Positions 48,483-61,200 of a DNA stretch of 64,000 nt are shown here, piece by piece. This DNA is from Neckera pumila (taxonomy: Eukaryota; Streptophyta; Bryopsida; Hypnales; Neckeraceae). The stretch lies in assembly GCA_963969595.1 (NCBI GenBank), contig OZ018409.1, forward strand, positions 40,561,282-40,625,281, given 5' to 3'. A model generated the notes under the pieces. It did no database searches and was not told the origin of the DNA. It worked only from the letters and a program-made list of their open reading frames with translations. Numbering within the stretch: the stretch's first letter is position 1; every line of letters starts with the position of its first letter. The position numbers were made by a program, and so were the translations under genes.

Positions 48483-51188
48483 ATGGGATTTGATAAGATC
48501 TGGGGAGCTCCCAAGATGGTGAGCTTCGAATTTGCATATAATAATCCTCTCTTCTCTGACCGGATTCTTCAAATGGAGGTGGCTCCTTTCGTAGATCAAG
48601 CTTTTGAGGTACTACTCATGACCTAAAAATTCTCCACTTAATGGCATTGCGGTTTTTCAATTACTTTAGGTGTTGAACTTTTGTTTGATTTTGAGCTTTG
48701 CGAGCGACATCAAGAGATGCGGCTGTGCATTGCCCTTAATTTCGGCTTCCCTTCATGACACATTTCAGCAATTGTTTTCGCATATCGTTTTCAGTCCGGG
48801 AGAAGAATGAAAACCCTAACGATTGGATTAGTCATTGCGTGGTGATTTGGACTAGGTTGTGGAAAAGAGCGAGGAGCTCCCCGCTGAGAGGAAAGAAGTC
48901 GGACCTGGCGCTTCAATCACAAGTGCAATCGAGAAGCTCCATGTCAACTCTGCCATCCTGGCTGCTCACTCCGCCTACTTTATGAGAATGTTCTCTAATG
49001 GCATGAGTGAGTCGAGCTCTGGAGTTGCCATTGTGCACGTTAATGAAGAAGGTATGTTCTTGACGAAAACCAATTCTATTATAAGAGGTAAGGTAGAGGA
49101 TACTATTTGCGTCACTTTGCGCATTTTTTCATATGTAGCAGCGTGATTTTTGAGAGATATGTAGAGCTGTGGAGAGAGCTGTGGGTTCCAGAGCCAAATC
49201 TGTTGAGACCAGATTTTGGTATCACTTATGTATGAATTCTTATGCAATATCAAAGTGGGAGATTGTTGACCACTACAAGTGCAAGTAGACAACACCATTT
49301 CCATATCAAGAGGCCATTGACATTTAGTCAAGTCATGCTTACACCACTTGCTAATATGTCCAACCAAGTGTAGGGATATATGAGTTGCTTTTGGTCAGTA
49401 TGAGAGGTGGGATTAGGTACTTTGCAGTTTTAGTGTACTGTACCTTATCACGTTGTTCCTGAAGTGTGAAGGACCTCTTACTTCTACACTCACTGGTGTG
49501 TGGAATTTGTTCCCCACCTTATCATGCGGTTGAGCATGAACCCTAATGTTGCATCCTGTTGATATCAACTTCGCAGAGAAATTTGTTCTCCAGCAGCTCA
49601 TCCAGTACATGTACACAGGGCGGCTGCCGGAACCTCTTAATGTGGAAGGCACGATCACGCTCCTCTGCTTAGCAGATCGGTTTGCCATCTCGTCATGCAT
49701 GGAGCCTTTAGCGAAGGTTTTGAAGCGGTTCCCAAGCACGTCGAGCGACTGTCTACTTGTTTTGGGCCTGCCAGAGTCCTTGAAAGCTGAGCGATCGATT
49801 CAACCTGTGGTTGAGCTTTGCCGCAGCTATCTTGCTTCGCAGTTTCAGGCATGAATCTGTTGGCAAACTTTCGAAAATTCCTCAAGCTTCCGACTTAGGT
49901 TCAGTTCTTCGTCTTCGGATTGACTTGACATCATATCTAAGCATTATAAACTGAATTATGAGCGTACTTGAATTGTAACTCTGCGACTTTAGGTTTTTTT
50001 GTGCTTCTAAGTTTCTTGCTTTGCATTTCAGGACATACGATCAAAGAAAGGAGACTTTTTATCATTGTCAATTGAGGGGGTGAAAGTGATTCTCGACAGT
50101 GACGCCCTGATGGTTGCCTATGAAGAAGAGGTGTTTCAAATCTTCCTGGACTGGATTGATGCCAATTGTCGAACTGCGAACGAGAAACAATTCGCAGTCG
50201 AGGAAGTTGCTGGTGTGATCCGATTCCCGTGGATGATTGGTGACTATCTTATCGATGTCGTGTCGACAAATCCTCAAATGGACAGTGCAGGATGCCAGGT
50301 TGAGATCAAATTCAATTTTTTCTTTTTCCTGCTTGTCTGCGATGTAGATGGGTCATGTGTGTGTTTAGCATCTTGCAGACCCTGCCTGGTGGAGCTCGTT
50401 AGTTTGTTACAGCCTCACAATTCGAATGTAGCTGCTGTGTCATTGTACTGAAGTCATTGCAATACGAAATCCTACAGTGCAGGATCTTTTCGTGCCTGTG
50501 TTTCAAAATCTGAACATGATCTGACGTCTTCATTGATTTTGCATGCCAGGCTTTGTTAATGGAAGCATTGCGATTTAAGAGTTTTACTCACGCGCGACAA
50601 CAACAGATGCTCTGGAAGAAAACTAACCATAATCGATACAGACCTCGGAACAACACCATATTGGAGAACTTCTGGGGGAATTCCAAGACTTTCCAAGTGA
50701 AGCAACCGGATGGGAGCTGCCAAGTCTTTTTCGAATTCCCACTCGAGCTAGTCATATGCACAGGCCAGAGCTTCCAGTCTCGCACATTTTATCTCTTTGA
50801 CAAGTACGCGTTCTACCTTGAAGCACGCCAAGGTCCAGTAAAAGCAAGCTACAATCAGCAGTTGACTTGCTATGTGAACCTCATACTGCTTCCGCATAGT
50901 GAGCCAAGCTCCCATGAAGACGACCAACGGATCAAGTTTGTAGATTACACGATAGCTATGAAGAGGGATTATTCCCAGAACTACGACACAAAAGCCAGTG
51001 GGTGCAGGATTTTGGCGGCTGCAGGATTAATCGTCCCTTTCACGGACTTCTTTTCAGGTTGGGGTATTGAACGGGGTTTCAGTGTGCCTCGGTGGAATCT
51101 CACTATAAATGGGCCCGTGTTCTTGAAGTTGGATTTGAAGTTGAGAATCGAAGAAACTGACTTAGGCGACCAAAATGGAATGGCGTGA
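48483..51188 (+). CDS. BTB/POZ-BACK protein, LRB/POB1 type E3 adaptor
   Basis: Five exons: 48483-48608, 48856-49051, 49577-49848, 50032-50298 and 50550-51188; 499 aa. Exon 1 encodes FEFAYNNPLFSDRIL, matching the F.F....FSDR start seen in Arabidopsis POB1/LRB proteins. Exons 2-3 form the BTB fold (LHVNSAILAAHSAYFMRMFSN, then QLIQYMYTGRLPEPLNV, LADRFAISSCM). Exons 3-4 contain the BACK helices (GVKVILDSDALMVAYEEEVF..FLDW, IRFPWMIGDYL). The last exon is the family's C-terminal beta-rich region (FPLELVICTGQSFQSRTFYLF). LRB proteins are CUL3 substrate adaptors, in Arabidopsis targeting phytochrome B-PIF3. The third intron (49849-50031) begins GC, not GT: cag|gcatga. The start is the first ATG giving the conserved exon-1 peptide after a TAA at 48429; a longer N-terminus in an unseen exon is possible, since POB1 is somewhat longer. 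Confidence 0.9.
49251..49290 (+). mobile_element. Relic of a Copia LTR retrotransposon 3' end in a BTB intron
   Basis: caaagtgggagattgttgac at 49251-49270 is the typical plant Copia polypurine tract followed by an LTR start (TGTTG at 49264). It lies inside BTB intron 2 (49052-49576). The LTR end was not located, so the extent is unknown. Confidence 0.45.
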
Positions 51189-53800
51189 ATCCACTTCAAA
51201 CTTTACTGAGGGTGAGGCTATAATACCAGTGGATTCACCAGCAACGAATACAAACTGAGTATTAACAGTCTAATCTTCCGTTGCCCACACAAGTCTCGGC
51301 CTGGAACGAGATCCATCTGTATTATGTAATGAATTGGGCTGGAGGTATGGAATGTTATATATCGCAGTAAAAGTAGCCTGCCAGTATTACACGGAAAAAG
51401 GGAAATCCTAGACAGCCCATATGCATTCTATGCACTCCCTTGAAGCCATTTTGAGAAGCACCTAACCTCAGGCTGCTGCGTTCTAAATGAAACGCTTCGT
51501 TCAACTCAACCATCATATATGGCGTTCGTGCATTCCTTCGCTGCTGAGAATACTCAGTTGAAACTCCAGTGACGCTAGAGATACCCTGCATGTTTATATC
51601 CTGCGCAAGCTTGCAGATCAAAGAAAACGCGAAGAAAGAAAACCCCTAGTATCAGTGACAGCGGCTGTATTGTATCCAGTGGTTTGCAGCAACGTTAATC
51701 CAATGAGAAGTTTGAAGAGGAATTGTGGAAGCATTCAGTTCCAGCAGTCTGAGTTTCTCAAAAAATGAATTCGATTGGAATTTGGATGGCCAGATGAATC
51801 AGGAGAAGGCACGTCGACTTCGGGATTGCATTTTCTATCCTTTCGGGCTCCTCGTGGAGCTTGTCAGACGAGTTCGGTATACTGTAAATGACTTGAGTGC
51901 TTCATATCTTGTGAGATGGATCAAGAGACTGAATAATTGTGGGGTTCATGGGGAGACTCAATGGACATCATCTATATAGATTTGGAATGTCTCAGCATGC
52001 TAGCCAGGGTAAATATTAAATTTCAGATGGATCTACCAAGCATCTGTAGCAGAGAGAGAAAAATCTTCGAGTATGATACTTCAAACGGCATAGGATGTCG
52101 TGGAATCCATGTCGTCATAAGCACCTGCTCCCACCTGTGATTGGAAATGTATCTCGTTATGCAGAATCCTTTTCTCGGTGGTGACAGAATTGACAGAATA
52201 GGAGATCAATTTGTACTTTGTTCAGCACAATCAAGCATTGACTTGTGGCTTTCAGAATTACTCTGGTTGATACTAAATGTTAAATCTGTCAACCTGGCCT
52301 TGAAGTTTGAAACTTTAGAGAATTTCAGTGTTGTAAATGGATTGATCGACTCATTTCTTGTGATATGAATGCGTGAACTTAAGGTGCAGTTGATGGTGTT
52401 CTTTAGATAATGCATTAGAAAATAATTATTGCAAGCTTTGTCCCTGTGTTTCATTCAATTTCCCAGAAGTTCTTGTGTGTCAAAAACTATAACTTTATCA
52501 AGATTCACAGTCTGCGAAAAAGATATGTTTTCTCGTCACATCACATTTGACAATCGTGCAATATCAAGTTCTCTTTGAATTATACGGAAATATATAACAC
52601 TAGAGCTGAGGAGTCATTATGTCCAAATGTAGCATGTAACGAGGTTTAATTAACCCTTGAAGGACGGGCTGGTGACTGTGGAAATCATCCATTTTGGTAC
52701 AGTGTGAATCATTGGTTTAAAAAAAAATCCAAAAGCACTCATTAGAAGTCAAACTATTGTACAAGACCTCCCTTTTTCACACAAAATTCCGAATATGAAT
52801 AGTTGCACTTTTGTCCTACATAGAAAGATTCTCTATCATTCATCAATGGAAAAATGGCCGGGGCGTCATTTAAAGGTCAAGTGTCTACTTTGGACATCAT
52901 GCTTTTAAGATTGTTTTCAATAGCTCATATGGAGTATATGAATTTTCAAAGATTTACATGAATTTGAAAATTCTCCTAAACATTTCATAATGAATAATGA
53001 AATTATAATAGTAACAATCTTTCATATACTTACATTTTACAAACACTTTGAAAAGATACATAAACAAACACATATGCAATGCCTTTGTAGAGATATTAAT
53101 AATGAGTGAAGTAATTTTCATTTCATAGAACTTCAATCTCAAAAAAGAAGAAAAATTTCTAATAATGCAGGCCTCCATTTGGGGATTGATTTCCAACCGC
53201 TTGAAATCAAATTTATAACATTATTATCTAGGCAATTTAGAGATTTGTCTTCATACCCACAACATTTTAGGTGGCCTATGAAATGATGTTCTAACAATGC
53301 TAATTAAACACTCAAAATCTTGTAGTAATATTAATTACTTACAACCAAAAATATATGGAAGCTTTCAAGTAGTATGAAAACGCCTCTTGCTTGCGCCTTT
53401 GCAATTCATTAGCAATCTCTCTAATTATCCAAAGAGCATTTATTGGCATGTCTCCCACTCCACTGGAAACAATAGATTTGGATGTTATTTGTTATAATTG
53501 CTAAAACAATTAACTTGTGTATTCACCCACATCTTCTAGTATAATAATGTTGAAAATTAGAAGTGTTTATTTCTCATTGTCCAACATAATTCCATGTAAG
53601 AAAGTATCCCTACCAAAAATATCTTCCCACATTACACTAGAAGGCCTATGTTTTTGAAGTTGTAGCAAGCAACTATGCTATGGGAGGTCCTATCTATAAT
53701 GTATTGGGGAGCTTTTTAAATAAGGCCCTATTCAAACTTCCTCACATGTAGCTTTTATCAATGCAAAGTCTCATCCTTTTTTGTCCAAAGCCAATAAGCT
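51189..53800. other. Intergenic region downstream of the BTB gene
   Basis: Holds the BTB 3' UTR, then AT-rich DNA without recognised genes. A segment at about 51241-51315 resembles 54183-54260 (both share attaaca, ccacacaa, tcctggaacgagatcc-like words), a dispersed repeat lying just beyond two unrelated genes. Confidence 0.45.
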
Positions 53801-53804
53801 TGTA

Positions 53805-54002
53805 CAATAGAACCTCTAATAAGCAAAGGGTTGGGATCAATCTGACATATTACATTAGAGAGGTTATTACATTAGGGAGGATCATTTGCATTCATGACAA
53901 CTAAGCTTATACAATAGAACCGCTAATAAGCAAAGGGACTTGTGTGACACATTTAGAGAGGTAAATTACTTTAGAGAGTGTTGCTTATTAGAGGTTCTAT
54001 TG
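53805..54002. mobile_element. pogo/Emigrant-like MITE (198 bp), partly duplicated
   Basis: Left CAATAGAACCTCTAATAAGCA (first 20 bases are enough to define it) and its inverse TGCTTATTAGAGGTTCTATTG form perfect terminal repeats flanked by TA (53803-53804 and 54003-54004). The AGAACCTCTA core resembles ends of plant pogo-derived MITEs (Emigrant/Lemi type). A second left end, TA-CAATAGAACCGCTAATAAG, starts at 53912, so the element is either nested or internally duplicated. No coding capacity. Confidence 0.75.
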
Positions 54003-54387
54003 TAAGCCAATAATCGAACATTTTTCCTCCAGAATTCCCTGTTTTGCAAAGGTCAGTCACTGCAATGAGGGCTTCATCATGCTGACTGAACCCTAATTCT
54101 GCTGAATGACATTAGGCAGCATCAGCAAGGTGTACAAGCGTGGACTTCGTTTCCGGTCCACAACAATTGAGAATTAAAATTTGCAAATACAATTACAAAT
54201 TGACCATTAACAATCATCAGTTGTCCACACAAATCTTGTCCTGGAACGAGATCCTTCAAAATCATTCACGAGTAAAATTCCTAGGACAACGTATTATTGT
54301 AAACAGACACGGGCTCAAACAAAACGACCTCATACCAGTGCTAGATTTACACAGAATACCAGTGCGCAAAAAAATGAGTCGTTAAGA

Positions 54388-57311
54388 TCATGATGTCAAC
54401 TTATTAACAACGTCTTGGAGCATCAGTTTCTTTAGGTACCGATACTTGCGAGTTAGCTGCAATTGATCGCTAACAGTTTGTTTACCCGAGCAAGACATGC
54501 CGCTGGCACATGTACGGCTGCTACTACTATCACTAATCAAAATCCTGTCTTCTTCAATTGTGGTCGGGAAAAGGGAGAGTACTTCAAGACACCGCAGACC
54601 TGCAGAAATCTTGCCAACGATCAAAGCCCATGATGAGTCATCTGCAGCCATAGTAACCTTCAGAAAATCTTTCCAACACGGGTGCCCACTAGCTAGTGGC
54701 TGTGTGGACAGCTCTCCAATGTGGCTCTTCATGCATGTGAAAAAGCTCCCCATGTGCACATTTGAGCTCTGATTACCTGTTGCTGGGAAAGATGAGCTCT
54801 CGTTGAATCTGAGGGTCTGATTCAACTGCAGCGTATTGTTGGCCACTGATTCAAATAATGCAATAAGACTCGGATCTGTTACACCTGAAAAGTAAACCTT
54901 TGGGCCAGGCTGAAAAGGAATATATTGATACCCCAAGTCCGCCCATAAGTTGACAAGATGCCACCACTCTCGATTCAAATTTGGGCCTCTACCTGAAACA
55001 TTTTCTAATGCATCTTTGACAAGCTCCCATTGTTGCTCCCATTTCAGCCTTCTGCAAGAGGCTAAGGCTCCCGGATTCACGAGATTCTTACAGCTTGTGG
55101 TCCATGTATTCAGGAACCATCGAACGGCATCCTGCATTGCACGCGAGAATAATACAATAAGAAAACTGCGAGAGCATTCGGAATATGAAACGAAAAATCG
55201 AAGCAAATACAAAAGTCAGAAATGAATGATGTAAGTCAGCTCAACACAGGACTTCTTGGACTTTTTGAACAAACATTTCACAGATTCCGCATCTAAAACT
55301 GTTTTCACAAATGAACTAATTATCAAGCCCTTCAAGTTTGCAACTTAGCTAGAAACACCCACGTATAGCATTTAAACACAGTCAAACATTTACACTTCCA
55401 AAGGTTTAGTAGAATACTTACACTGAAGACATCAAAAGAATTTTGGAAGGAGACACTCACCTCATACGAATTGAAAATTCCGGCTACATCAAAAGGGTTA
55501 CCCTCCAGGACAAAACCTGAGGAAAAAGACGAGGTGATATAAGATTTATGTCAATCGTGAAACATCAGCAAAAAAGATGAAATTCTCATGAGAGCGTTGA
55601 GAGCACAGGAGGTCTGTGGCAGCTGAAGAAGTGTCATCTACAAAATAGAGGGCGTTCTTACCATAGTAAAGAAACAGATTATCATTGGCTCTAGGACCAA
55701 AGGATGCGAACAGTTCTTCATCTTTCTTAATGTCTCGTCTTGCAATTATCTCAAGCTTGCCTCCCCAAATTGGTTGCGAGATCCAATCAGCCTAAAAGAC
55801 CACTGCTAGTTGTCAGACTACTGGACCCCAAGGTCCTGTCAGAACAAAAGAATCTCGAGTTGAGGGTACTAGGGTTCTTAATAGACAAAGTCTCAACCTG
55901 ATAGTGGTAGTGGTGATTGATCATATCCATGTACGGCATCATCACATACGGAGCAAAATGCTCATCAGCAATGACAGGAAGTGTGAATGCTCGACTGTGC
56001 ACCATCAATGCAGCCCACCCTGTCACGAAGCAACAGAAATCGACGGCGTGGCAATCAGGTCACAAAAATCCACACAAATCCCTGCCCTACCGTACACTAC
56101 TCAAAGGGAAAGCAGGCTAGAAACAAGAACCAAGAGCAAAGAAACGTAAGACGGACAAAATGATGCCGCATGATATCACTTACTGTACTGCTGGAAATCA
56201 GCTCCTGCAAGGTCATCAGCACTTAACAAGGAGAAACTTTCTCTGATGGATTTTCTCACTTGCACAAGCTCTCGCAGAACTGGCCACCACTGCACTTCGT
56301 GCAACTCCTGCACGACAGAAATCCACAATTAAACTCTCTTAAGACACGGATTGTGTCTTCGCTATTCAAATTGTGGCACTCTCGATAGTACTGAATAGGG
56401 TAGGTAGTAGCAATTAAACTATTGCATCGCGTGCAGCTTACATACTTCTTCTCTCAAATAAGTGGGACTAGTTCACTTAGAAAAGGTTACATCTTTTTTC
56501 ATAAAGACCAGAAGATGACTCATCACGCCCTGCATTTCTTGAATCGAAATTACTCAGTGCTTAGCTAGAGGAATGTCTTAAATCAGAGTTCACACATGCT
56601 CGTTAACTCAAGGACACCATAGTCGCATTATAATTTTGTAAGTATGCAACTACAAAAATCTCTTCAAGATTGCTACTGCATTGTTCACTTACTACTCCAT
56701 TCCTCCACCCCAGAGACAGTGTGACTACGCAAGTCTTACATGGTCCTCCAGGAGAATCGGAACAGTAACATTCTGGGGAAGAACATTGATATAGGACGCC
56801 CATGCCGACGAATTTCCTTTAGCTCTGTTGAAAACAAGCACATCAATCAAAAAAACATTGCATGCCAACTTAACACATGATATCATAAATTAATAAGAAA
56901 ATCTCTTTCAGGCGTTGAATTTGTGAAAGCAATCACTTACTTCTCTCGTAGTAGTCGAGCAGCTGCGCGATCCCAGCTATCGACTTCACCGGCCACAACG
57001 GTCTCATTGTCATATAGACCCATATTCAGCTAACCCCATGGCACAGTAAATGAGAAGATCAAGTCAGTAATTCAGCCAATGAATTCACTGGTGGCAGAAA
57101 GAAAAGCAACGTCCAATAGTCCAGTCTGGCCATGCTTCAAATTTCGATACGTGAAAGACATATTTACCGGTAGATTGCATAAAGTTTCCCCGCGCCTAAT
57201 GTCCTTCAAAACTACCACACCGCGCACAAGTTTTCCATCTCCAGCTTTGAGATGCGTAATTGCCAACTTCTCTGAAATCGAAAATCCACTTCTCTCCATC
57301 CACATAACAAA
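54388..57311 (-). CDS. SET-domain methyltransferase module 2 (Rubisco LSMT-like, canonical)
   Basis: Eight exons, minus strand: 57311-57168, 57029-56941, 56824-56740, 56307-56184, 56019-55898, 55791-55662, 55516-55461 and 55131-54388; 497 residues in frame. N-terminal SET half: FVMWMERSGFSISEKL, RGVVVLKDIRRGETLCNLP, RLLREKAKGNSSAW.SYI.VLP. Catalytic half: VHSRAFTLPV, MMPYMDMINHHYH and ELFASFGPRANDNLFLYYGF, where the NH pair and YYGF Tyr fit the SET active site. The C-terminal 250 residues occupy the place of the Rubisco-LSMT substrate-binding domain and have several N-glycosylation sequons and Cys. Substrate unknown. The first exon starts in phase 0 after a strong acceptor (tctattttcag), so an upstream exon is required or translation begins at the internal ATG (57305). 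The natural upstream partner is the module at 58269-61769. Confidence 0.82.
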
Positions 57312-58208
57312 CTGAAAATAGATATCAGCATTACAAACCATCCACTTTGAACCATTAAAAATGGGATTCTAAAATCTACAAAAAAGGCTATTAGCACTAC
57401 GCTTCTAATGGGGACGTTTCTAAATTTCTCTAGCAATCCATAACTAAATTAAAAAGCACATTTTCAAACATTTTCTATTAGTGCAAGAATAAGAGGCTCG
57501 AGGAAACTTGATTGAAGTTGAACAGAGCAAACCGCAAAACATTATATGCCGTATAAGAAACTCGGGGAGGGCACTTGGTTCTACTACTACAAACCACGTG
57601 CGAACAAGTGGTTTCTAATAAACTATAATTTCAACCTAAAATTTTGAGCATTGTTTGGTAATGACTATAGGTTTCTGTTGCCAAGATTTCTAACTCAAAT
57701 GAAATATGGAATGATTTCTAGAAGCGGTTGAAAATGAACCTAAAATGGCATATTTTTCAACTAAAATATTTATAGAGAACACATTTAGATGACCGTTGCA
57801 TCAATATTCAACTCAAAATGAGCTTTCAATAGAGAGTTATTTTTAGGAATTTTTTGTTCATTTTTTAGACAATTTTTTAGGATATAATATAGGGGTGTGA
57901 AAGTTATTTTTCAGTTCTGCAGTGTATCTACTTACTTCAAAAATTTGTAACTAATTATCATTAGCAAATAAAAATATCAATAATTCAGAGCATAAACTTT
58001 CAAATTAGGAAAATATATTCATATTTTTTTTGTTTTCATTTATTTAAATTTTAGGATATAATATAGGGGGTACAAAGTTTTGTTCGCACGTAGTTTGGAT
58101 TAGATACACTAAGTGCACCCCCCGTGATAAGAAACGACCATGGCAATCATCGATTGATAGCGAATATAAAGTTAAATGAAGTTTTCCGATCAAGTTAATG
58201 TGAGGCTC
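57312..58208. other. AT-rich interval between the two SET modules
   Basis: No start exon for module 2 (ATG plus signal or transit peptide ending in phase 0) was found on the minus strand. The words ttttaggatataatatagggg occur twice, near 57868 and 58052. The interval reads as an ordinary plant intron or short spacer. Confidence 0.5.
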
Positions 58209-61200
58209 TCACGAGTGTACCGTAAACAAACTTAAGATTATTCCTGCAAATATGTCGGCAAGGATTACCTGATCTGTCGGATCGTGCACGCTCTGACTGA
58301 TGCTACTGGAAACGGTTATGCGTTTCTCAGCATCCAGACAAGACAGCTGAGATATTGATCTCTGAAGAACATTTTTGCGCGACAGTCGATATTGGACAGC
58401 AAGGTAGTCATTGAAACTCATTTCCTCAATTTGCCACCGGCAGGTGGAACAACCAGACTCACTCAATCCCACACCTCCAAATCCATCCCAGCGAGCTGCT
58501 GCTAAAAAGGCTTTATCCTCCTCCACTGTAGATGAGGTAGATAACAAGCCATCCATACGCTCCTTGGTAGCATTTAATGCAGAGATAACGGCGTTACTAT
58601 ATTTGACATCCATCTTCTTGTTCACCTCGCAATTAAGTGAACCAAATTGCATAAAGCCATTAACCATAGCATTCACTACCTCTTCCCACCCCGTACCTAT
58701 CATGTTGTTCATCTCCGCGATGTAGAAAGTCTCATTCCCTACTTCTCTGGTCAGAACCTCCTTAGCATAGAAAAGACTTCCAAGGATGCAGAGCATGCGG
58801 GGGTTTACGACACCATCAACTCCTGAATAGAACATTATGTCACTACTCTGTTCAGTGGTTGCCATTGGAGGCTGAAGTTGGTTGATAAAAGCATCATTCG
58901 AGTCTTGAGCAACCCTCCAAGTCAAGTACTTATTACTATTGAGGGCTCCATTAGTAGCCACGTACCAGTCCACCATGTCCTGAAGCGAGTGAAAAGTTGT
59001 TAGTCGAAAACCAGACAGATGATGATCGCAAAAAAGATGAAACCAACCAGACAGATGATAGCAAAAAAGGTGAAACCAACCAGAGAATAGAGTACGTGTC
59101 TCCATCTTAACACAGAGATTTTCCAGAATCGATACTCACTAAAATGCCACCGAAAAGAAGTACAGTGCTTTGATTGTTGTCTATTATACCTGCCAAGGGC
59201 AAGAAAAAAAAATTGTAAGAGATGATAACTGAAGGGTTTTGAAGAGTCAAGAATACTCAATTTCTGACTAAGATGATTCCATGAAGAACGAGGGGAGAAC
59301 CTTAAGACATGTACTCAACCATTCTCTTGCCATACGAAGATAAACTTAAATCATTTGGGTTTTTTAGTTTCTCTAGCACAACATGCAAGATAGTGAAAAC
59401 ACATGTTCAAAAGATCACAAGCCCCGTTGATCCTCTAAGGATTGTTCTGCGACTGATCTGCTTCATAGTACCGACAAGATAAGTTGTAAACGTACCACGA
59501 AAGATGAAAAGGTCACTTGAGTTGCTATGGTCAAATGCCATGGCAAGGAAGGTGTATTCAGGAATATCTTCAAATGCTTTCAGACGTACATTTCCGTCTA
59601 CATAGACAGCGGATACTGTTCCGCGCATATAAAATTAGAAGGCTAACATGGCAATCTAATTATTATGCAACAAGGTTCTGTATAGATAAATTACTACCAA
59701 ACTCATACAGGTTCATGCATCAACCGATAGCGTGAAGACCGGAAAGCACGTAGTGAACAACATTTACCTTTTGAGTTTTGCTCGAAGGAAGTGGTAACAA
59801 ATGGAACCAATACATGGCGCACAGACCTCTGAACAACTATTTCGCATGCTGAACTGTAAACTACTGCCATAGCCCAAGCTGTTGCACAGAATCAGCACAC
59901 AGGAGGACCCAAATTAACGAGCTGATGACCAAGTTTGTGCGAAAAATACGATGGACTCCCAAGAATCAGAGATACTGATCGCCTTGAACCGTACAAAGAC
60001 AACTCATTCTGCTATTTACAAATACCCTCGACCAAGACGGTGCATAACAAATTTTCCTAACACGGACCCTCATGTCTGAAGCCTCAATCCTAGAGCCCCA
60101 TTGCTAGGCATTGGCATCTAGATCGGAAAGTAGGCTTCAGGGTTCTATACCATATTCGGTGAACTTCGATCCAGCCACTTCTTCCGAAGTTAAAGATTGA
60201 AATGATGATTCTATGAATCTCCTCAAACGATGAACATCTTCTTGCACCGACGTATCTTGAATGTTATTCAGTTCCTGTGTTAAAAAGATTTGAAACTGTA
60301 GAACTTCAGAAGAGGGGAAAACCGTTTCGGCAAGAACTACCACAGAAAGCTCCTAACATGGTGAAAGATGTTGATAAAGATTGTCATCGGCACTCGAGGT
60401 GTGACTTACCAGATCCGAGAAGAACAGAGGCAAAAATACGAATTCCGGTAGCGCCTTAATGTAGGGAGCCCAATTGGATCCATTGCCCTTAGCTCTATCA
60501 CAAGATAACCCAACCATAATAAGTCCACAAGATAGAAGAATTTGATACTATTAAAATTGAAGGTGCCGAAACCATAAGCCCTAACACCTAAAACCCAAAA
60601 CGTCAAATTAAACAAGAGATTGAATGCGCTGACAAGATACTCAAGAGTAAACGGACAGTATTAGCACTCCTTTGCTAGTCCAAAGATCAGAAGCATGCCT
60701 TTCATGTAGAAGTTTGGAAGCAAGGCGCACCTCCCACGGAGCCTGTCGAAGTGAATCCAGCACTCCTTCAGAGGCCATTGCATCAGAGAAGCATGAATCC
60801 AACTGCCATAGCCCAAGAACGTCTCAGATAAAACAAAATTGAGCAGACAGAGACTATCCTTCAATTCACGAAATAACTCCCGAAATAATCCTCCTCTCAA
60901 CCACTCCTAGAAAAATCTAACACTCAAACTACAAATTAATTTTAAGGAATGTACCACTAATCCTCGTCCATGAGACAGCTTCATCAAATTGATTAAGATT
61001 AAGTGAACATGATCGCGTCAACCATGACCATGATATCATCAAGGTCAGGACCATGCTAGCGCGGACAATTGTCAGATTGTTGCACACTCTTCGAAAGGAA
61101 GACATAGGCAATCCAACTTACAGGAAGATCGAGAAGAGAATCTCCTTGTTTCAAAGGCGTTGTCGCAAAGGATGCCAAATTCAGGGGGCTTTCTGCCAAT

